Below, one piece after another: positions 42,649 through 51,710 of a stretch of 64,000 bases of DNA. The translations under genes were made by a program, and so were the position numbers. The stretch comes from CAVWDI01 sp046259385 (GTDB lineage: Bacteria; Chloroflexota; Anaerolineae; Anaerolineales; UBA4823): assembly GCA_046259385.1 (NCBI GenBank), contig JBJYWI010000083.1, positions 41,021-105,020 on the forward strand, in the 5' to 3' direction. The notes beneath the pieces are model-generated. The model was not told the origin of the DNA, did not search any database, and worked only from the letters and a program-made list of their open reading frames with translations. The stretch's first letter is position 1; every line of letters starts with the position of its first letter.

Positions 42649-42669
42649 ATTGCAGTAATGTTACGGTAA

Positions 42670-43137
42670 TTAAATACCCAGAAGTTTTTTCTTCTTTGCC
42701 TCAAAATCCTCCTCGGTGATAATCCCGCGGTCACGCAGGTCGGCGAGTTTCTCAAGCTCGTCCAGGTAAGCATCATCCGGGCCAGAGGCTGCAGGAGGTC
42801 TGGATTGAGGTTCAGAGGCAGCAGCGTCGCCGGACTCTTTCTGGATGTGGGCTTGGTCTTCTTCTGTCAGTTCGATAGACTGAATCCCTAAATCGCGCAT
42901 CGCCTGGGTCAGTTCCTCTTCGGTCATCTCTTCGGGTGGGACACCGGTGGATTGTTCGATCCGGTCAGCGTCTTTTTTCGACATCTTGACCGCAGCGGCG
43001 GTTCCGCCTGCTACAAGCAAGATTGAACCGCCAATCAGAATCCTGCGCCGCCTTATCCGCCGGTGGGTCCGGCGGACTGTGCGCCTTGTGGTTCTGCGCG
43101 CTGTTCTGCGTACTGCTCTTCTTCCGCGTGGGGGCAT
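42670..43137 (-). CDS. membrane protein with Arg-rich N-terminus and C-terminal SHOCT domain
   Basis: 155 residues. Residues 1-36 are extremely Arg-rich (RRAVRRTARRTTRRTVRRTH type RRTxRRT repeats), then one membrane helix (ILIGGSILLVAGGTAAAV), an acidic middle part (PEEMTEEELTQAMRDLGIQSIEL) and a C-terminal SHOCT motif (LEKLADLRDRGIITEEDFEAKKKKLLGI), a short helix pair often found at protein termini and thought to mediate oligomerisation. Converges with fabF, 21 bases apart. Function unknown. Confidence 0.8.
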   Translation of the reverse strand: MPPRGRRAVRRTARRTTRRTVRRTHRRIRRRRILIGGSILLVAGGTAAAVKMSKKDADRIEQSTGVPPEEMTEEELTQAMRDLGIQSIELTEEDQAHIQKESGDAAASEPQSRPPAASGPDDAYLDELEKLADLRDRGIITEEDFEAKKKKLLGI

Positions 43138-43238
43138 TTTTCACTCCTAATTTATGATTGAGATAGATTTAGTATGTTGGTCTATCCGAAAGAAGATTAT
43201 AACAGGATGGATAGATCACTCTTGATGTCAGAATAAAA

Positions 43239-43733
43239 TCAGCTCAGGTCAACTAGTCGGGTGATCAGATTTGCGATTGGAATCGCGGCGATTAAGATAA
43301 CGGCCTCGCTTACAAAAATTGGGATGGTAACCGCGAGGAATACCCCACCCCCCAGTAAAAATAACATTAATCCAACCGCCAGTGATGTGGTGAACGCATA
43401 GATAAACATGGGCATAAATGGATAGCGCCAGTTCATGAGCCTGTACACCGCCCATGCAAGCAACCCTCCGGCAATGTCGGTCGCCGGCATCCAGAATAAT
43501 TCGAGCGGGCCGACATAGGGGCTAGCCAGGTTTGCGAAGAAAGTGCCGATTCCGATCCCAAACGAAAGCCACGGGTTGTATAGGACAAAGACTTTCAGGA
43601 ACTCCGCGACCCTGAATTGAAGCGGCCCATAACTGAATGGCGCAAGCCCAATGGTCAGAACGGTATAAAGGGCAGCGATCACTGCGATCAGGACGATATT
43701 CCGGGTGGTTACTGCATAACTCAGTTTACGCAA
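43239..43733 (-). CDS. queT: QueT-family transporter (queuosine precursor ECF S-component-like)
   Basis: 164-residue polytopic membrane protein with VLIAVIAALYTVLTIGLAPFSYGPLQFRVAEFLKVF, the signature of QueT (formerly DUF988), and FWMPATDIAGGLLAW. QueT proteins are S-components of ECF transporters for queuosine precursors. Start is TTG after AAGGGG. The upstream region does not show a preQ1 riboswitch that I can recognise, and no queuosine synthesis gene is in the window, so the substrate is by family only. Confidence 0.85.
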   Translation of the reverse strand: MRKLSYAVTTRNIVLIAVIAALYTVLTIGLAPFSYGPLQFRVAEFLKVFVLYNPWLSFGIGIGTFFANLASPYVGPLELFWMPATDIAGGLLAWAVYRLMNWRYPFMPMFIYAFTTSLAVGLMLFLLGGGVFLAVTIPIFVSEAVILIAAIPIANLITRLVDLS

Positions 43734-43988
43734 AATTGCCCCTTAATCATTTCAAGTATCTTTAAAGAGCCATAAATTTCAAAACTCAATTTGTGTTTAA
43801 AGATTATATCTTTTTTGGTTTACAATTTCAGTCATCTGAGGAACCGAAAGTTATCAGTTAATTGCATGTGAAGCGAAGCAACTCAGCATTCACTTGCGCT
43901 TTCGCGTTTATCTGAACAACTGGACTGGTTATTCATGAAATCCGAGCTCCCTTCTACAGCCCTCCATTGACCTGGTTGACCTGATCCT

Positions 43989-45176
43989 ATGACCGAGATT
44001 CGACAATCAATCCGAAGCTCCAGTGTATATTTTACGGTCTACTTTTTACTTGGGGTGACGATCGCCCTGATTGGGGCATCAATGCCTTACCTGGCGGAAA
44101 TGACGGGTGTTGAAGTCACAAGCCTGGGTTACCTATTTTCAACAAGGTCGTTTGGTTATCTCCTGGGCGCATTTATAGCGGGTCGCCTGTACGACCGCTA
44201 TCCTGGGCACTTGCTTATGGCAGGTTTGATGGCTATGATTGGGTTGGCAGCAGTTTTTATGCCTTTCTCTGCAACAACAATTATCCTGGCGGTATTGATG
44301 TTTCTGACCGGGATGGGTTTGGGCGGGTCGGATTTGGGCGGGAACACCCTAGTGATGTGGAGATTTAAAGAAAGGTCTGGACCGTTTATTAATGGGATGT
44401 TCTTCTTCTCAGGGTTGGGCGGGATCCTTGCGCCGCTTATGCTGGAACTTGTGCTGCGAAAGGAATTGTATTTTGGCTGGGCGTACTGGATCTTGGCAAT
44501 TTCAATCCTCCTGGTAGTTATCTGGCTGCTTGCCAGACAATCGCCTGGAATCCCGGAGGTGGATGCCCTGCTGGGAGATGGAACCGTGAATTTCCGGCTC
44601 GTGGCGCTGTTCGGGGTGATGCTGTTCATTTTTGTAAGCATTGAGGTCAGTTTTGGAGGTTGGATATACAGTTATGTATTGGCGACGGAGGGCGGAAACA
44701 GCAGCCTTGCAGCATATCTCACTTCGGGATTCTGGCTTGCCGTAACGCTTGGCAGGCTTGCGATGATACCAGTGACAATCCGAATTAAACAAAGGGCGAT
44801 TATTTGGGTCAGCATGAGTGGGGTAGCCTTTTTCCTTGCGGTAATCCTTCTGAATCCTGGTTCCTTCGTTGTTGATTTCATTGGAACGCTTGGATTAGGC
44901 CTTTTCTTCTCATCATTATCCCCGGTCACCCTTTCTTATGCTGAGCGGAGTTTGCCAATTCATGGAAGGATAACCGGCATTTTATGGGTGTTTGGCAGTG
45001 CCGGCGCGATTGTCACACCCTGGCTTGCCGGTAAATTGATGGGCTTAACAGATCCGGTCGCGCTGGTTGTTCTGTTGTTCGTTTACACGGTAATTGGGCT
45101 GATTGTATTTCTTGGATTGAATCTGTATCAAAGTCGCTGCCCCAATTTCAGGGAGGGGAACAGAGTCGATACCTAG
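43989..45176 (+). CDS. MFS transporter, FucP/MFSD4-like
   Basis: 395 residues, about 12 transmembrane helices. Seen: GVTIALIGASMPYLAEMTG and GYLFSTRSFGYLLGAFIAGRLYDRYPGH (the loop 2-3 G-x-x-x-D-R-x-x-G motif), FFFSGLGGILAPLMLEL, and LFFSSLSPVTLSYAER near TM10. The Gln/Gly pattern resembles sugar/H+ symporters such as FucP; the substrate is unknown. Divergent from queT with 255 bases between. Confidence 0.82.
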   Translation: MTEIRQSIRSSSVYFTVYFLLGVTIALIGASMPYLAEMTGVEVTSLGYLFSTRSFGYLLGAFIAGRLYDRYPGHLLMAGLMAMIGLAAVFMPFSATTIILAVLMFLTGMGLGGSDLGGNTLVMWRFKERSGPFINGMFFFSGLGGILAPLMLELVLRKELYFGWAYWILAISILLVVIWLLARQSPGIPEVDALLGDGTVNFRLVALFGVMLFIFVSIEVSFGGWIYSYVLATEGGNSSLAAYLTSGFWLAVTLGRLAMIPVTIRIKQRAIIWVSMSGVAFFLAVILLNPGSFVVDFIGTLGLGLFFSSLSPVTLSYAERSLPIHGRITGILWVFGSAGAIVTPWLAGKLMGLTDPVALVVLLFVYTVIGLIVFLGLNLYQSRCPNFREGNRVDT

Positions 45177-45244
45177 AATGAGTATAATAATTGAATAAAA
45201 AGGATGTTAATTTCCCATTGCAGAAATTATTCTGGAGGCAAAAG

Positions 45245-45427
45245 ATGAGTGACGAGAAGAGCAGTGAATTGCCAAAAGCAGACCGGTTTGAACCAGAACT
45301 CAGACAGGATCCGGGCGCAAACCTGGTGGCGATTATATCTATTATCGCTGTGGCGGTAATCTTATTGGGCTGCATGCTCTCATGCGTGGTGGTTGCATAT
45401 ATGTTTTTCAGCAACCCGCCCTGGTAA
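45245..45427 (+). CDS. small single-pass membrane protein
   Basis: 60 residues from ATG 45245 preceded by GGAGGCAAAAG. Charged N-terminus (SDEKSSELPKADRFEPELRQD) and one C-terminal hydrophobic helix (LVAIISIIAVAVILLGCMLSCVVV) ending in MFFSNPPW. The frame extends 18 codons upstream but the Shine-Dalgarno decides for 45245. No family recognised. Confidence 0.6.
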   Translation: MSDEKSSELPKADRFEPELRQDPGANLVAIISIIAVAVILLGCMLSCVVVAYMFFSNPPW

Positions 45428-45473
45428 CTCGAATATCCTTTCGGTTTTCACAGAAAAAGAGGCGGTCTAAAAA

Positions 45474-45600
45474 GGTTATCACCCGAGTATCGCTCAGCAT
45501 GCCGAAGGCTCGCGATGCATACCTGTGGTAAAACGAAGGGTCTCCTAGACTAAAGCAGAGATTCTTCACTTCGTTCAGAATGAAATTCTCCTAATTTTTT
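45474..45600. repeat. decayed interspersed repeat
   Basis: Minus-strand 45557-45583 reads TCATTCTGAACGAAGTGAAGAATCT, very close to the dispersed bacterial repeat TCATTCTGAGCGAAGCG... known from many genomes, and contains an ATTCT/AGAAT inverted pair. The preceding bases (CTCAGCATGCCGAAGGCTCGCGATGC) look like a second unit of the same kind. Nothing coding between the small membrane gene and argF. Confidence 0.45.
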
Positions 45601-45683
45601 AGAAAGCCCCTTTTAAATCGGATAAATGTCCATAGTGATATACTAAATCGCTGTCGATATTAATTAAAGACGGGAGGTCAAGT

Positions 45684-46682
45684 ATGGCAGTGAACCTGCG
45701 CAACCGCAGTTTTGTAAAACTGCTCGATTTTGAACCGGAAGAGATCAAATTCCTGTTAAAGCTGTCTAGCGATCTGAAAGCCGCTCGGTACGGCGGTTAT
45801 GAACAGCCCCGCCTGACCGGGAAGAATATCGCCCTCATTTTTGAAAAATCGTCCACAAGGACGCGCACCTCATTTGAGGTTGCCGCGTACGACCAAGGCG
45901 CGCATGTCACATACTTGGGTCCAAGCGGGTCGCAAATCGGGCACAAGGAGACGATGAAGGACACTGCCCGGGTGCTCGGAAGGCTGTATGATGGCATTGA
46001 ATACCGCGGGTTCGCCCAGGCGACGGTTGAAGATCTGGCAAAATTTGCGGGGGTGCCAGTCTGGAATGGTTTAACGGATGAATTTCACCCTACCCAGATC
46101 CTAGCTGATGTGATGACCATGATGGAGCACAGCGATAAGCGTCTTGAGGATATCGGATACTGTTATATGGGCGACGCGCGCAGCAATATGGGAAATTCGC
46201 TCATGGTCGGAGGCTGCAAGCTTGGCATGGATGTGCGCCTGGCCGCGCCGCGCTCACTCTGGCCGGAAGATCTTCTGGTCGCGGAATGCAGGTCAATCGC
46301 GGCGGAGACCGGAGCTAGGCTGACAATAACCGATGATCCTGGGGAAGGAGCTGCAGGTGTGGATTTCCTGCACACGGATGTCTGGGTTTCAATGGGTGAA
46401 CCCGAATCGGTCTGGGCTGAACGCATCCCTCTACTAAAGCCGTACCAGATCAACCAGGAAATTGTGGACCGCACAGGAAACTCTAAGGTCAAATTCATGC
46501 ACTGCCTGCCGGCATTCCACAACCGGGACACAAAAATCGGTGAAGAAATCTACCAGAAGTTTGGCCTGGAGAGCATGGAGGTGACCGAAGAGGTATTTGA
46601 GTCGACCCGCTCGATTGTATTTGACCAGGCAGAAAACCGAATGCACACCATCAAAGCAATTATGGTGGCGACGATGGGCTGA
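45684..46682 (+). CDS. argF: ornithine carbamoyltransferase
   Basis: Forms citrulline from ornithine and carbamoyl phosphate in arginine synthesis (or the reverse in the ADI pathway). Seen: carbamoyl-phosphate site FEKSSTRTRTSFEVAA, GPSGSQIGHKETMKDTARVLGR, FHPTQILAD, ornithine-binding DVWVSMGE and the catalytic HCLPAFH. 332 aa. GGGAGGTCAAGT ahead of the ATG. No other arginine genes adjacent. Confidence 0.96.
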   Translation: MAVNLRNRSFVKLLDFEPEEIKFLLKLSSDLKAARYGGYEQPRLTGKNIALIFEKSSTRTRTSFEVAAYDQGAHVTYLGPSGSQIGHKETMKDTARVLGRLYDGIEYRGFAQATVEDLAKFAGVPVWNGLTDEFHPTQILADVMTMMEHSDKRLEDIGYCYMGDARSNMGNSLMVGGCKLGMDVRLAAPRSLWPEDLLVAECRSIAAETGARLTITDDPGEGAAGVDFLHTDVWVSMGEPESVWAERIPLLKPYQINQEIVDRTGNSKVKFMHCLPAFHNRDTKIGEEIYQKFGLESMEVTEEVFESTRSIVFDQAENRMHTIKAIMVATMG

Positions 46683-46727
46683 TCTGAACTGAGATTGATT
46701 GGCTTCCGAGAGGAGAAGGAGGTAATC

Positions 46728-47201
46728 ATGGTGGTGGATTTTCTAAATGAATTTGAGGTTCGCAGGTTGGAAGAGCTTGCTGAAGGAGAATTTCCATACA
46801 ACGGCTGGGCGAAGGCCATACTGCTGCTGAATAGAGGGGCTTCCTATGGGGAGGCTGGCAGGGCGTCGGGATTAACTGCCCGCCAGGCGCGTTACCGGCG
46901 CGATAAATATTTAATGCAGAGGCTTGATATGTTCCCGGGCGGCGCGGCAGGTGACTGGGTCCCGGCTTCAAAGACAGCGTTTCAGGAGACGGGTGAAAGC
47001 GATATCGCTGCAGGCGAACAGGTTGAAAGCGGGGTGGTTGAACCCCAACCTGACTTTGCCGAATCTGTGGAAGCGGCAAAGATCAAGAATAAAAGTAAAA
47101 AGAAAAAATCTGAGAAATCGAATAAAGGCAAGAAAAAGAAGAAGAAAAAGGATAAATCGAAATCCGGCAAAAAGAAAAAAGGGAAAAAGAAGGGTAAATG
47201 A
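46728..47201 (+). CDS. helix-turn-helix protein with poly-lysine tail
   Basis: 157 residues from ATG 46728, which has AGGAGGTAATC. The first 70 residues include a homeodomain-like HTH (GWAKAILLLNRGASYGEAGRASGLTARQARYRRDKY). A spacer leads to a C-terminal stretch of about 40 residues that is more than half Lys (KNKSKKKKSEKSNKGKKKKKK and so on), like the tails of histone H1-type or nucleoid proteins. It overlaps the glycosyltransferase by 4 bases (ATGA). DNA binding is likely; target unknown. The A-rich coding tail is a place where a sequencing indel could hide. Confidence 0.75.
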   Translation: MVVDFLNEFEVRRLEELAEGEFPYNGWAKAILLLNRGASYGEAGRASGLTARQARYRRDKYLMQRLDMFPGGAAGDWVPASKTAFQETGESDIAAGEQVESGVVEPQPDFAESVEAAKIKNKSKKKKSEKSNKGKKKKKKKDKSKSGKKKKGKKKGK

Positions 47202-48451
47202 ACAGGGTTGGTTTTGTTTCCACCCGGCTGGCGGGCACTGACGGTGTATCCCTTGAGGTCAGAAAATGGGTTGATGTGCTCAACAGACTGGATCAGAAAT
47301 GTTTTTTCTTCGCGGGCGAATCGGAATGGCCGCAGGAACGATCTTATGTTGTCCCGGAAGCCCACTTTGCACATCCCGAGATTTCAAAATTAAACGGAGA
47401 CCTGTTTGATAACTACATCCGTTCACAGGAAACCTCCGAAAAGATTGAAAAGTTAAAGAAACATCTTAAGAGACACCTGTATAAGTATGTTAAGCGCTTC
47501 AGCATCAATGTCTTGATAATCGAAAACGCGCTGTCGATCCCGATGAATGTTCCGCTCGGTCTGGCATTGACCGAACTGGTTGCGGAAACCGGTATGCCAA
47601 CTATCGGGCACCATCATGATTTTGCCTGGGAGCGCTCCCGATTTTCAATCAGCTCGGCGGATGATTATCTGAATGCAGCCTTCCCTGCGACACTGAGTTC
47701 GATGATTCACGTGACGATCAATTCGCATTCCCGGCGCCAGCTAGCGATGAGGAAAGGCGCGAGTTCACTGGTTGTGCCGAATGTAATGGATTTCGACTCA
47801 TCGCCACCGGAACCGGATGGATATGGGGATGATATGCGCGAGTCACTTCAGATTGGATCCGGAAATTACCTGCTGCTCCAGCCTACCCGGATTGTTCCCC
47901 GTAAAAGAATTGAACTGGCGATTAGCCTGGCAAAAAGGATTGATCTGCCAGTAACAGTACTGATCTCGCACGGGGGCAGAGACGAGGGATTGGATTATGA
48001 GAATTACCTGCACGAACTTTGCGAAACTCTGAGCGTGGATGTCCGATTCGCGGCGGACCACTTTGCCATGACCCGGAGTAAAAAAGGGGACGGCAGCAAG
48101 ATTTACAGCCTCGGCGATGCTTATCTGCATTCGGACCTGGTCACATACCCTTCAACAATTGAAGGATTCGGCAACGCCTTCCTGGAGGCAGTTTACTTCC
48201 GCAGACCAATCGTGATGAGCACTTATGAAATCTACCGCATCGATATCAAGCCAAAGGGTTTCGAGGTGGTAGAATTTGACAATTTCATCACTCAGGAGAC
48301 GGTGGAAAAAACACGCCGCCTGCTCTTAAACCCGGAACTTACTGCCGAGTTATGCAACCAGAACTACGAAATCGCCCGCAAACACTATTCGTTCACGAAT
48401 CTTGAAAAGTACCTGGTTGTTTTGCTCAATATGAGCCAGGGGGATCTATAA
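47198..48451 (+). CDS. glycosyltransferase, GT4-like
   Basis: 417 residues with a GT-B look: N-terminal RVGFVSTRLAGTDGVSLEVRKW (glycine-rich acceptor loop), HHHDFAWERSRFS, then the nucleotide-sugar domain with LLQPTRIVPRKRIELAISLAKRI and the C-terminal YPSTIEGFGNAFLEAVYFRRPIV, where E-x-FG-x-x-x-x-E is the retaining GT4 signature. Donor and acceptor are not deducible; mannosylglycerate-type synthases show a similar start, but that is only a possibility. Translationally coupled to the poly-Lys HTH gene. Confidence 0.85.
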   Translation: MNRVGFVSTRLAGTDGVSLEVRKWVDVLNRLDQKCFFFAGESEWPQERSYVVPEAHFAHPEISKLNGDLFDNYIRSQETSEKIEKLKKHLKRHLYKYVKRFSINVLIIENALSIPMNVPLGLALTELVAETGMPTIGHHHDFAWERSRFSISSADDYLNAAFPATLSSMIHVTINSHSRRQLAMRKGASSLVVPNVMDFDSSPPEPDGYGDDMRESLQIGSGNYLLLQPTRIVPRKRIELAISLAKRIDLPVTVLISHGGRDEGLDYENYLHELCETLSVDVRFAADHFAMTRSKKGDGSKIYSLGDAYLHSDLVTYPSTIEGFGNAFLEAVYFRRPIVMSTYEIYRIDIKPKGFEVVEFDNFITQETVEKTRRLLLNPELTAELCNQNYEIARKHYSFTNLEKYLVVLLNMSQGDL

Positions 48452-48577
48452 AAAACAATAAAAACACTGCCGGATTAATCTAAAAAAACTAGTTCGATTT
48501 TCCATAAAGCGATTTATAAATATCGGTTAGAATTAATGGTTTGGAATAATTAATATTGAAAGGAAGGTTTATTAATC

Positions 48578-49657
48578 ATGTCAGGAAAGATAAAAGACAT
48601 ACCAGCTGGTGTGGTTACCGGCGATGATGTGCAGAAGGTGTTTGAAGACGCGAAAGCGAACCAGTATGCGCTTCCAGCTGCCAATGTGGTTGGTACGGAC
48701 AGCGTAAACGCGGTGCTTGAATCCGCTGCTGAAATAAACAGCCCGGTCATCATCCAGTTTTCCAGCGGGGGCTGTGTGTTCTTCGCCGGGAAAGGGCTGG
48801 ACAATACAGATCAGCGCGCCGCGATCACCGGCGGCGTATCCGGAGCGCTGCATGTACATAATGTGGCGTCAAAATATGGGACACGCGTTATCCTGCACAC
48901 GGATCACTGCCCCAAGAAAAATCTGCCCTGGATCGATGGGTTGCTGGATTCGGGGGAAGAATATTTCAAGGTCAACGGTGTGCCCCTGTACAGTTCTCAC
49001 ATGCTTGATCTGTCGATTGAACCGATCAGGGAGAATATCGAAATCAGCAAGCGCTATCTGGACCGGATGAGCAAAATGGGCATGACCCTCGAAATTGAAC
49101 TGGGGATCACCGGCGGCGAGGAGGACGGGATCGATCATTCGGACGTTGAACAATCGCGCCTTTACACCCAGCCGGAAGATGTGGCTTATGCATACGAGGA
49201 ATTAAAAAAGGTCAGCGACCGCTTTACGATTGCTGCCTCGTTTGGCAATGTGCACGGCGTGTACAAGCCGGGCAATGTCCAGCTGCGCCCGAAAATCCTG
49301 CAAGACTCACAGATTTATGTCCAAGAGAAATTCGGAACCGCGGAGAAGCCGGTTTTCTTTGTGTTCCACGGCGGTTCAGGCTCCTCGCCTGAAGAGATCA
49401 GCGAAGCGATCTCATACGGCGTGATCAAATTTAACATCGATACTGATTTGCAGTGGGCATTCTGGGACGGTGTTCATGATTATTATAAGGAATTCGAAGG
49501 ATATCTTCAGGGTCAGCTTGGCAACCCTGAGGGACCCGATAAGCCCAATAAAAAGTATTACGACCCGAGGGCTTGGCTGCGGCGCGGCGAACTGAGTTTT
49601 AAAGAGCGTCTTTTACGGGCTTTTGAGGAGCTGAACAATATCAATACCCTGTCATAA
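48578..49657 (+). CDS. fbaA: class II fructose-bisphosphate aldolase
   Basis: Zn2+-dependent aldolase cleaving fructose 1,6-bisphosphate. Seen: ALPAANVVGTDSVNAVLE, zinc-ligand motif LHTDHC, GMTLEIELGITGGEEDG, FGNVHGVYKPG, FHGGSGS and KFNIDTDLQWA. 359 aa, exactly the length of the E. coli FbaA subclass rather than the shorter FbaB/GatY-like group. GAAAGGAAGG precedes the ATG. Ends before a strong terminator. Confidence 0.97.
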   Translation: MSGKIKDIPAGVVTGDDVQKVFEDAKANQYALPAANVVGTDSVNAVLESAAEINSPVIIQFSSGGCVFFAGKGLDNTDQRAAITGGVSGALHVHNVASKYGTRVILHTDHCPKKNLPWIDGLLDSGEEYFKVNGVPLYSSHMLDLSIEPIRENIEISKRYLDRMSKMGMTLEIELGITGGEEDGIDHSDVEQSRLYTQPEDVAYAYEELKKVSDRFTIAASFGNVHGVYKPGNVQLRPKILQDSQIYVQEKFGTAEKPVFFVFHGGSGSSPEEISEAISYGVIKFNIDTDLQWAFWDGVHDYYKEFEGYLQGQLGNPEGPDKPNKKYYDPRAWLRRGELSFKERLLRAFEELNNINTLS

Positions 49658-49694
49658 ACTATCTGGAATAACTGAATTACTGTCAAAACTGATC

Positions 49695-49718
49695 AGGCGG
49701 GCTTAAACCCGCCTTTTT
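49695..49718 (+). terminator. intrinsic terminator after fbaA
   Basis: AGGCGGG-CTTAAA-CCCGCCT stem followed by TTTTT, 38 bases after the fbaA stop. Confidence 0.9.
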
Positions 49719-49797
49719 CGTTTAAGTGCGGACCTAAAATTCCGTGTCAGGCATAAGTGGTTTTTAAATTCAATCCGGATTAAATCACGCGGTAAAA

Positions 49798-50814
49798 TTG
49801 ATCGTTGTGCAAAATAGAGCGCTTGAATTTGTAAATACGAACAGCAGTGACCGGATGGTTGAGATGGTCAGCCGGACATTTGCGCTGTCGATCAAGACAC
49901 TGCCCCGAACCCTGCGGGAAGCGGTCGGTCTGGCGTATTTGCTTTTCCGGGTTTCCGACTGCCTGGAGGATCATCCTGGTATGGGCGCTGAGCGCAAGGT
50001 AAATTTGCTGGAAATCTGGGAACGGGTGCTTTTGGGACGCGAGCCTGCGGGATTATTTGTATCGAAAATATCTGACCTTGATAGTAATGATCCGGAGGTT
50101 TATGTCGCACAACACGCCGAGAGTTTGATAAAAACGCTTGATAGCATGCCGTCTGAGCTTGGGGAATTTATCAGGGCGCGATGTGGGCGCTCCACTTTGG
50201 GGATGGCTCGCTGGCAGCGCCAGGGACCGTATATAGATACGGTGGATGAACTGGATGATTATATGCACCAGGTTGCAGGCAGGGTGGGATATTTGATGAC
50301 CGATATTTATACCTGGTATTATCCCCAATTACGGGAGAAGAAAGAGGCTATGCTTCCCATATCGCGCCAGGTGGGATTGGGATTGCAGACTGTGAATGTC
50401 ATCCGGGGCTTGCGCAAAGACCAGGATAGGGGGTGGGTATTCTTTCCACTGGAACTCCTAACAAGTGTCGGGATCAACCGCCAGCAGTTCTTTGAAAGAG
50501 AATTCGAGCGGGAGGCTTTGCAGGCTTTAAACCTGCTGATACAAAAAGCTCAAGGGCATTTAAACCACGGGTTGATTTATATAGCAGCGTTCCCGTTTTA
50601 CCTATACCGGGCTCGGATGGCAAATATCTGGCCGCTGTGCTTCGCTTTGAAAACCCTGGCGATAAGCAGGGATAATCCAGAAGTGATCCGGGGACAGGTC
50701 AAGATCAGCCGGAGGGATGTTCGGGAGATAATGCGGGCAACATCCATTTTCGGATTGTCGGACCGCTGGCTGCTCGGCTACTGCAGCAGGCTGAACGAAG
50801 GGGGGTTGTTTTAG
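49798..50814 (+). CDS. squalene/phytoene synthase family protein
   Basis: Head-to-head prenyl transferase. Seen: FALSIKTLP, first Asp-rich motif FRVSDCLED, YMHQVAGRVGYLMTDI, and the second motif NVIRGLRKDQDRGWVFFP. 338 aa. Whether it makes phytoene, squalene or dehydrosqualene is open; no desaturase or hopanoid cyclase is adjacent, so context does not help. Start is TTG 49798 as the longest frame (GTG codons a few residues on are alternatives). Confidence 0.88.
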   Translation: MIVVQNRALEFVNTNSSDRMVEMVSRTFALSIKTLPRTLREAVGLAYLLFRVSDCLEDHPGMGAERKVNLLEIWERVLLGREPAGLFVSKISDLDSNDPEVYVAQHAESLIKTLDSMPSELGEFIRARCGRSTLGMARWQRQGPYIDTVDELDDYMHQVAGRVGYLMTDIYTWYYPQLREKKEAMLPISRQVGLGLQTVNVIRGLRKDQDRGWVFFPLELLTSVGINRQQFFEREFEREALQALNLLIQKAQGHLNHGLIYIAAFPFYLYRARMANIWPLCFALKTLAISRDNPEVIRGQVKISRRDVREIMRATSIFGLSDRWLLGYCSRLNEGGLF

Positions 50815-51639
50815 TTATTCCGGTTTTAAGGCAAGTATACTGACGGAGAACAGAATCCCCTGGGGGATCTTGTTGTGCCTTAAGCCAGCTCCGTCTCTGG
50901 GTGTAAGTTTTATGTCCGTAAAACCGGCTGAAGTCAATCCACCAGTGTATTCTTCCATATGCAGAGCCCCTGAGATGCAGGCTCCCCAGGCTGCCAAGTC
51001 GTATTTGATTTCCGGCGGTAATTCCCTAGTTGTGACAATATCCGAGATGGAGATACGCCCACCCGGTTTAAGCACCCGGAATATCTCAGCGAACACTTTT
51101 GGCTTGTCCGGCGAAAGATTTATCACGCAGTTGGAGATCACGACATCAATGCTGCCATTTTTTACCGGTAAATCTTCCAGATAACCCTGGCGGAATTCGA
51201 CGTTGGTAATTCCCATCTCTTCGGCTGCGGTGCAGGCGCGCTCGAGCATCTCGGAAGTCATGTCTACGCCAATCACATAACCCCCAGTTCCGACCTGTTT
51301 GGCGGCAAGAAAGCAGTCCAGCCCGCCGCCTGAGCCGAGGTCAAGGACGGTTTCCCCTGTCTCTAGCCGGGCTACAGTGATCGGGTCCCCGCAGCCGAGC
51401 GAAAAGCTGCTGGTATCTTCAGACAGTGTCGATAGCATGTCCGCCGGGTAAAGCTGGTTTGCCTGACCGTCGCCGCAGCAGGAAATATTTGAAAGAGCGC
51501 GCTGGGCATAGAATCCCCGAATTGCAACCCGGATTTCATCCGGATTGTCCAACATTGTTTCTCTATTCATGTCCGCGCAGCTGCCTGATGTTTTCTTTCC
51601 AGCCGAGGCAGTTTTTCCATATTTTATTTTTGATTCCAT
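50815..51639 (-). CDS. arsM: arsenite methyltransferase ArsM
   Basis: SAM-dependent enzyme methylating As(III) to volatile or less toxic methylarsenicals. Seen: SAM motif VLDLGSGGGLDCFLAAKQVG, and the Cys set typical of ArsM: ISCCGDG, SNCVINLSPDK and GACISGAL. 274 aa from ATG 51639 with TTGGAGA seven bases upstream (a TTG seven codons earlier is also open). It abuts the phytoene synthase stop and lies 71 bases after arsR, forming arsR-arsM. Confidence 0.93.
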   Translation of the reverse strand: MESKIKYGKTASAGKKTSGSCADMNRETMLDNPDEIRVAIRGFYAQRALSNISCCGDGQANQLYPADMLSTLSEDTSSFSLGCGDPITVARLETGETVLDLGSGGGLDCFLAAKQVGTGGYVIGVDMTSEMLERACTAAEEMGITNVEFRQGYLEDLPVKNGSIDVVISNCVINLSPDKPKVFAEIFRVLKPGGRISISDIVTTRELPPEIKYDLAAWGACISGALHMEEYTGGLTSAGFTDIKLTPRDGAGLRHNKIPQGILFSVSILALKPE

Positions 51640-51710
51640 TCTATGTCTCCAATTGGACAAATTTATTCAATCGCATCGATAACCGTCTATAGGTTTGGGT
51701 AAAAAAAAGT

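Noticed and set aside
43734..43988. preQ1 riboswitch before the QueT-like gene
   Set aside because: No sequence matching the preQ1-I loop and tail pattern was seen.
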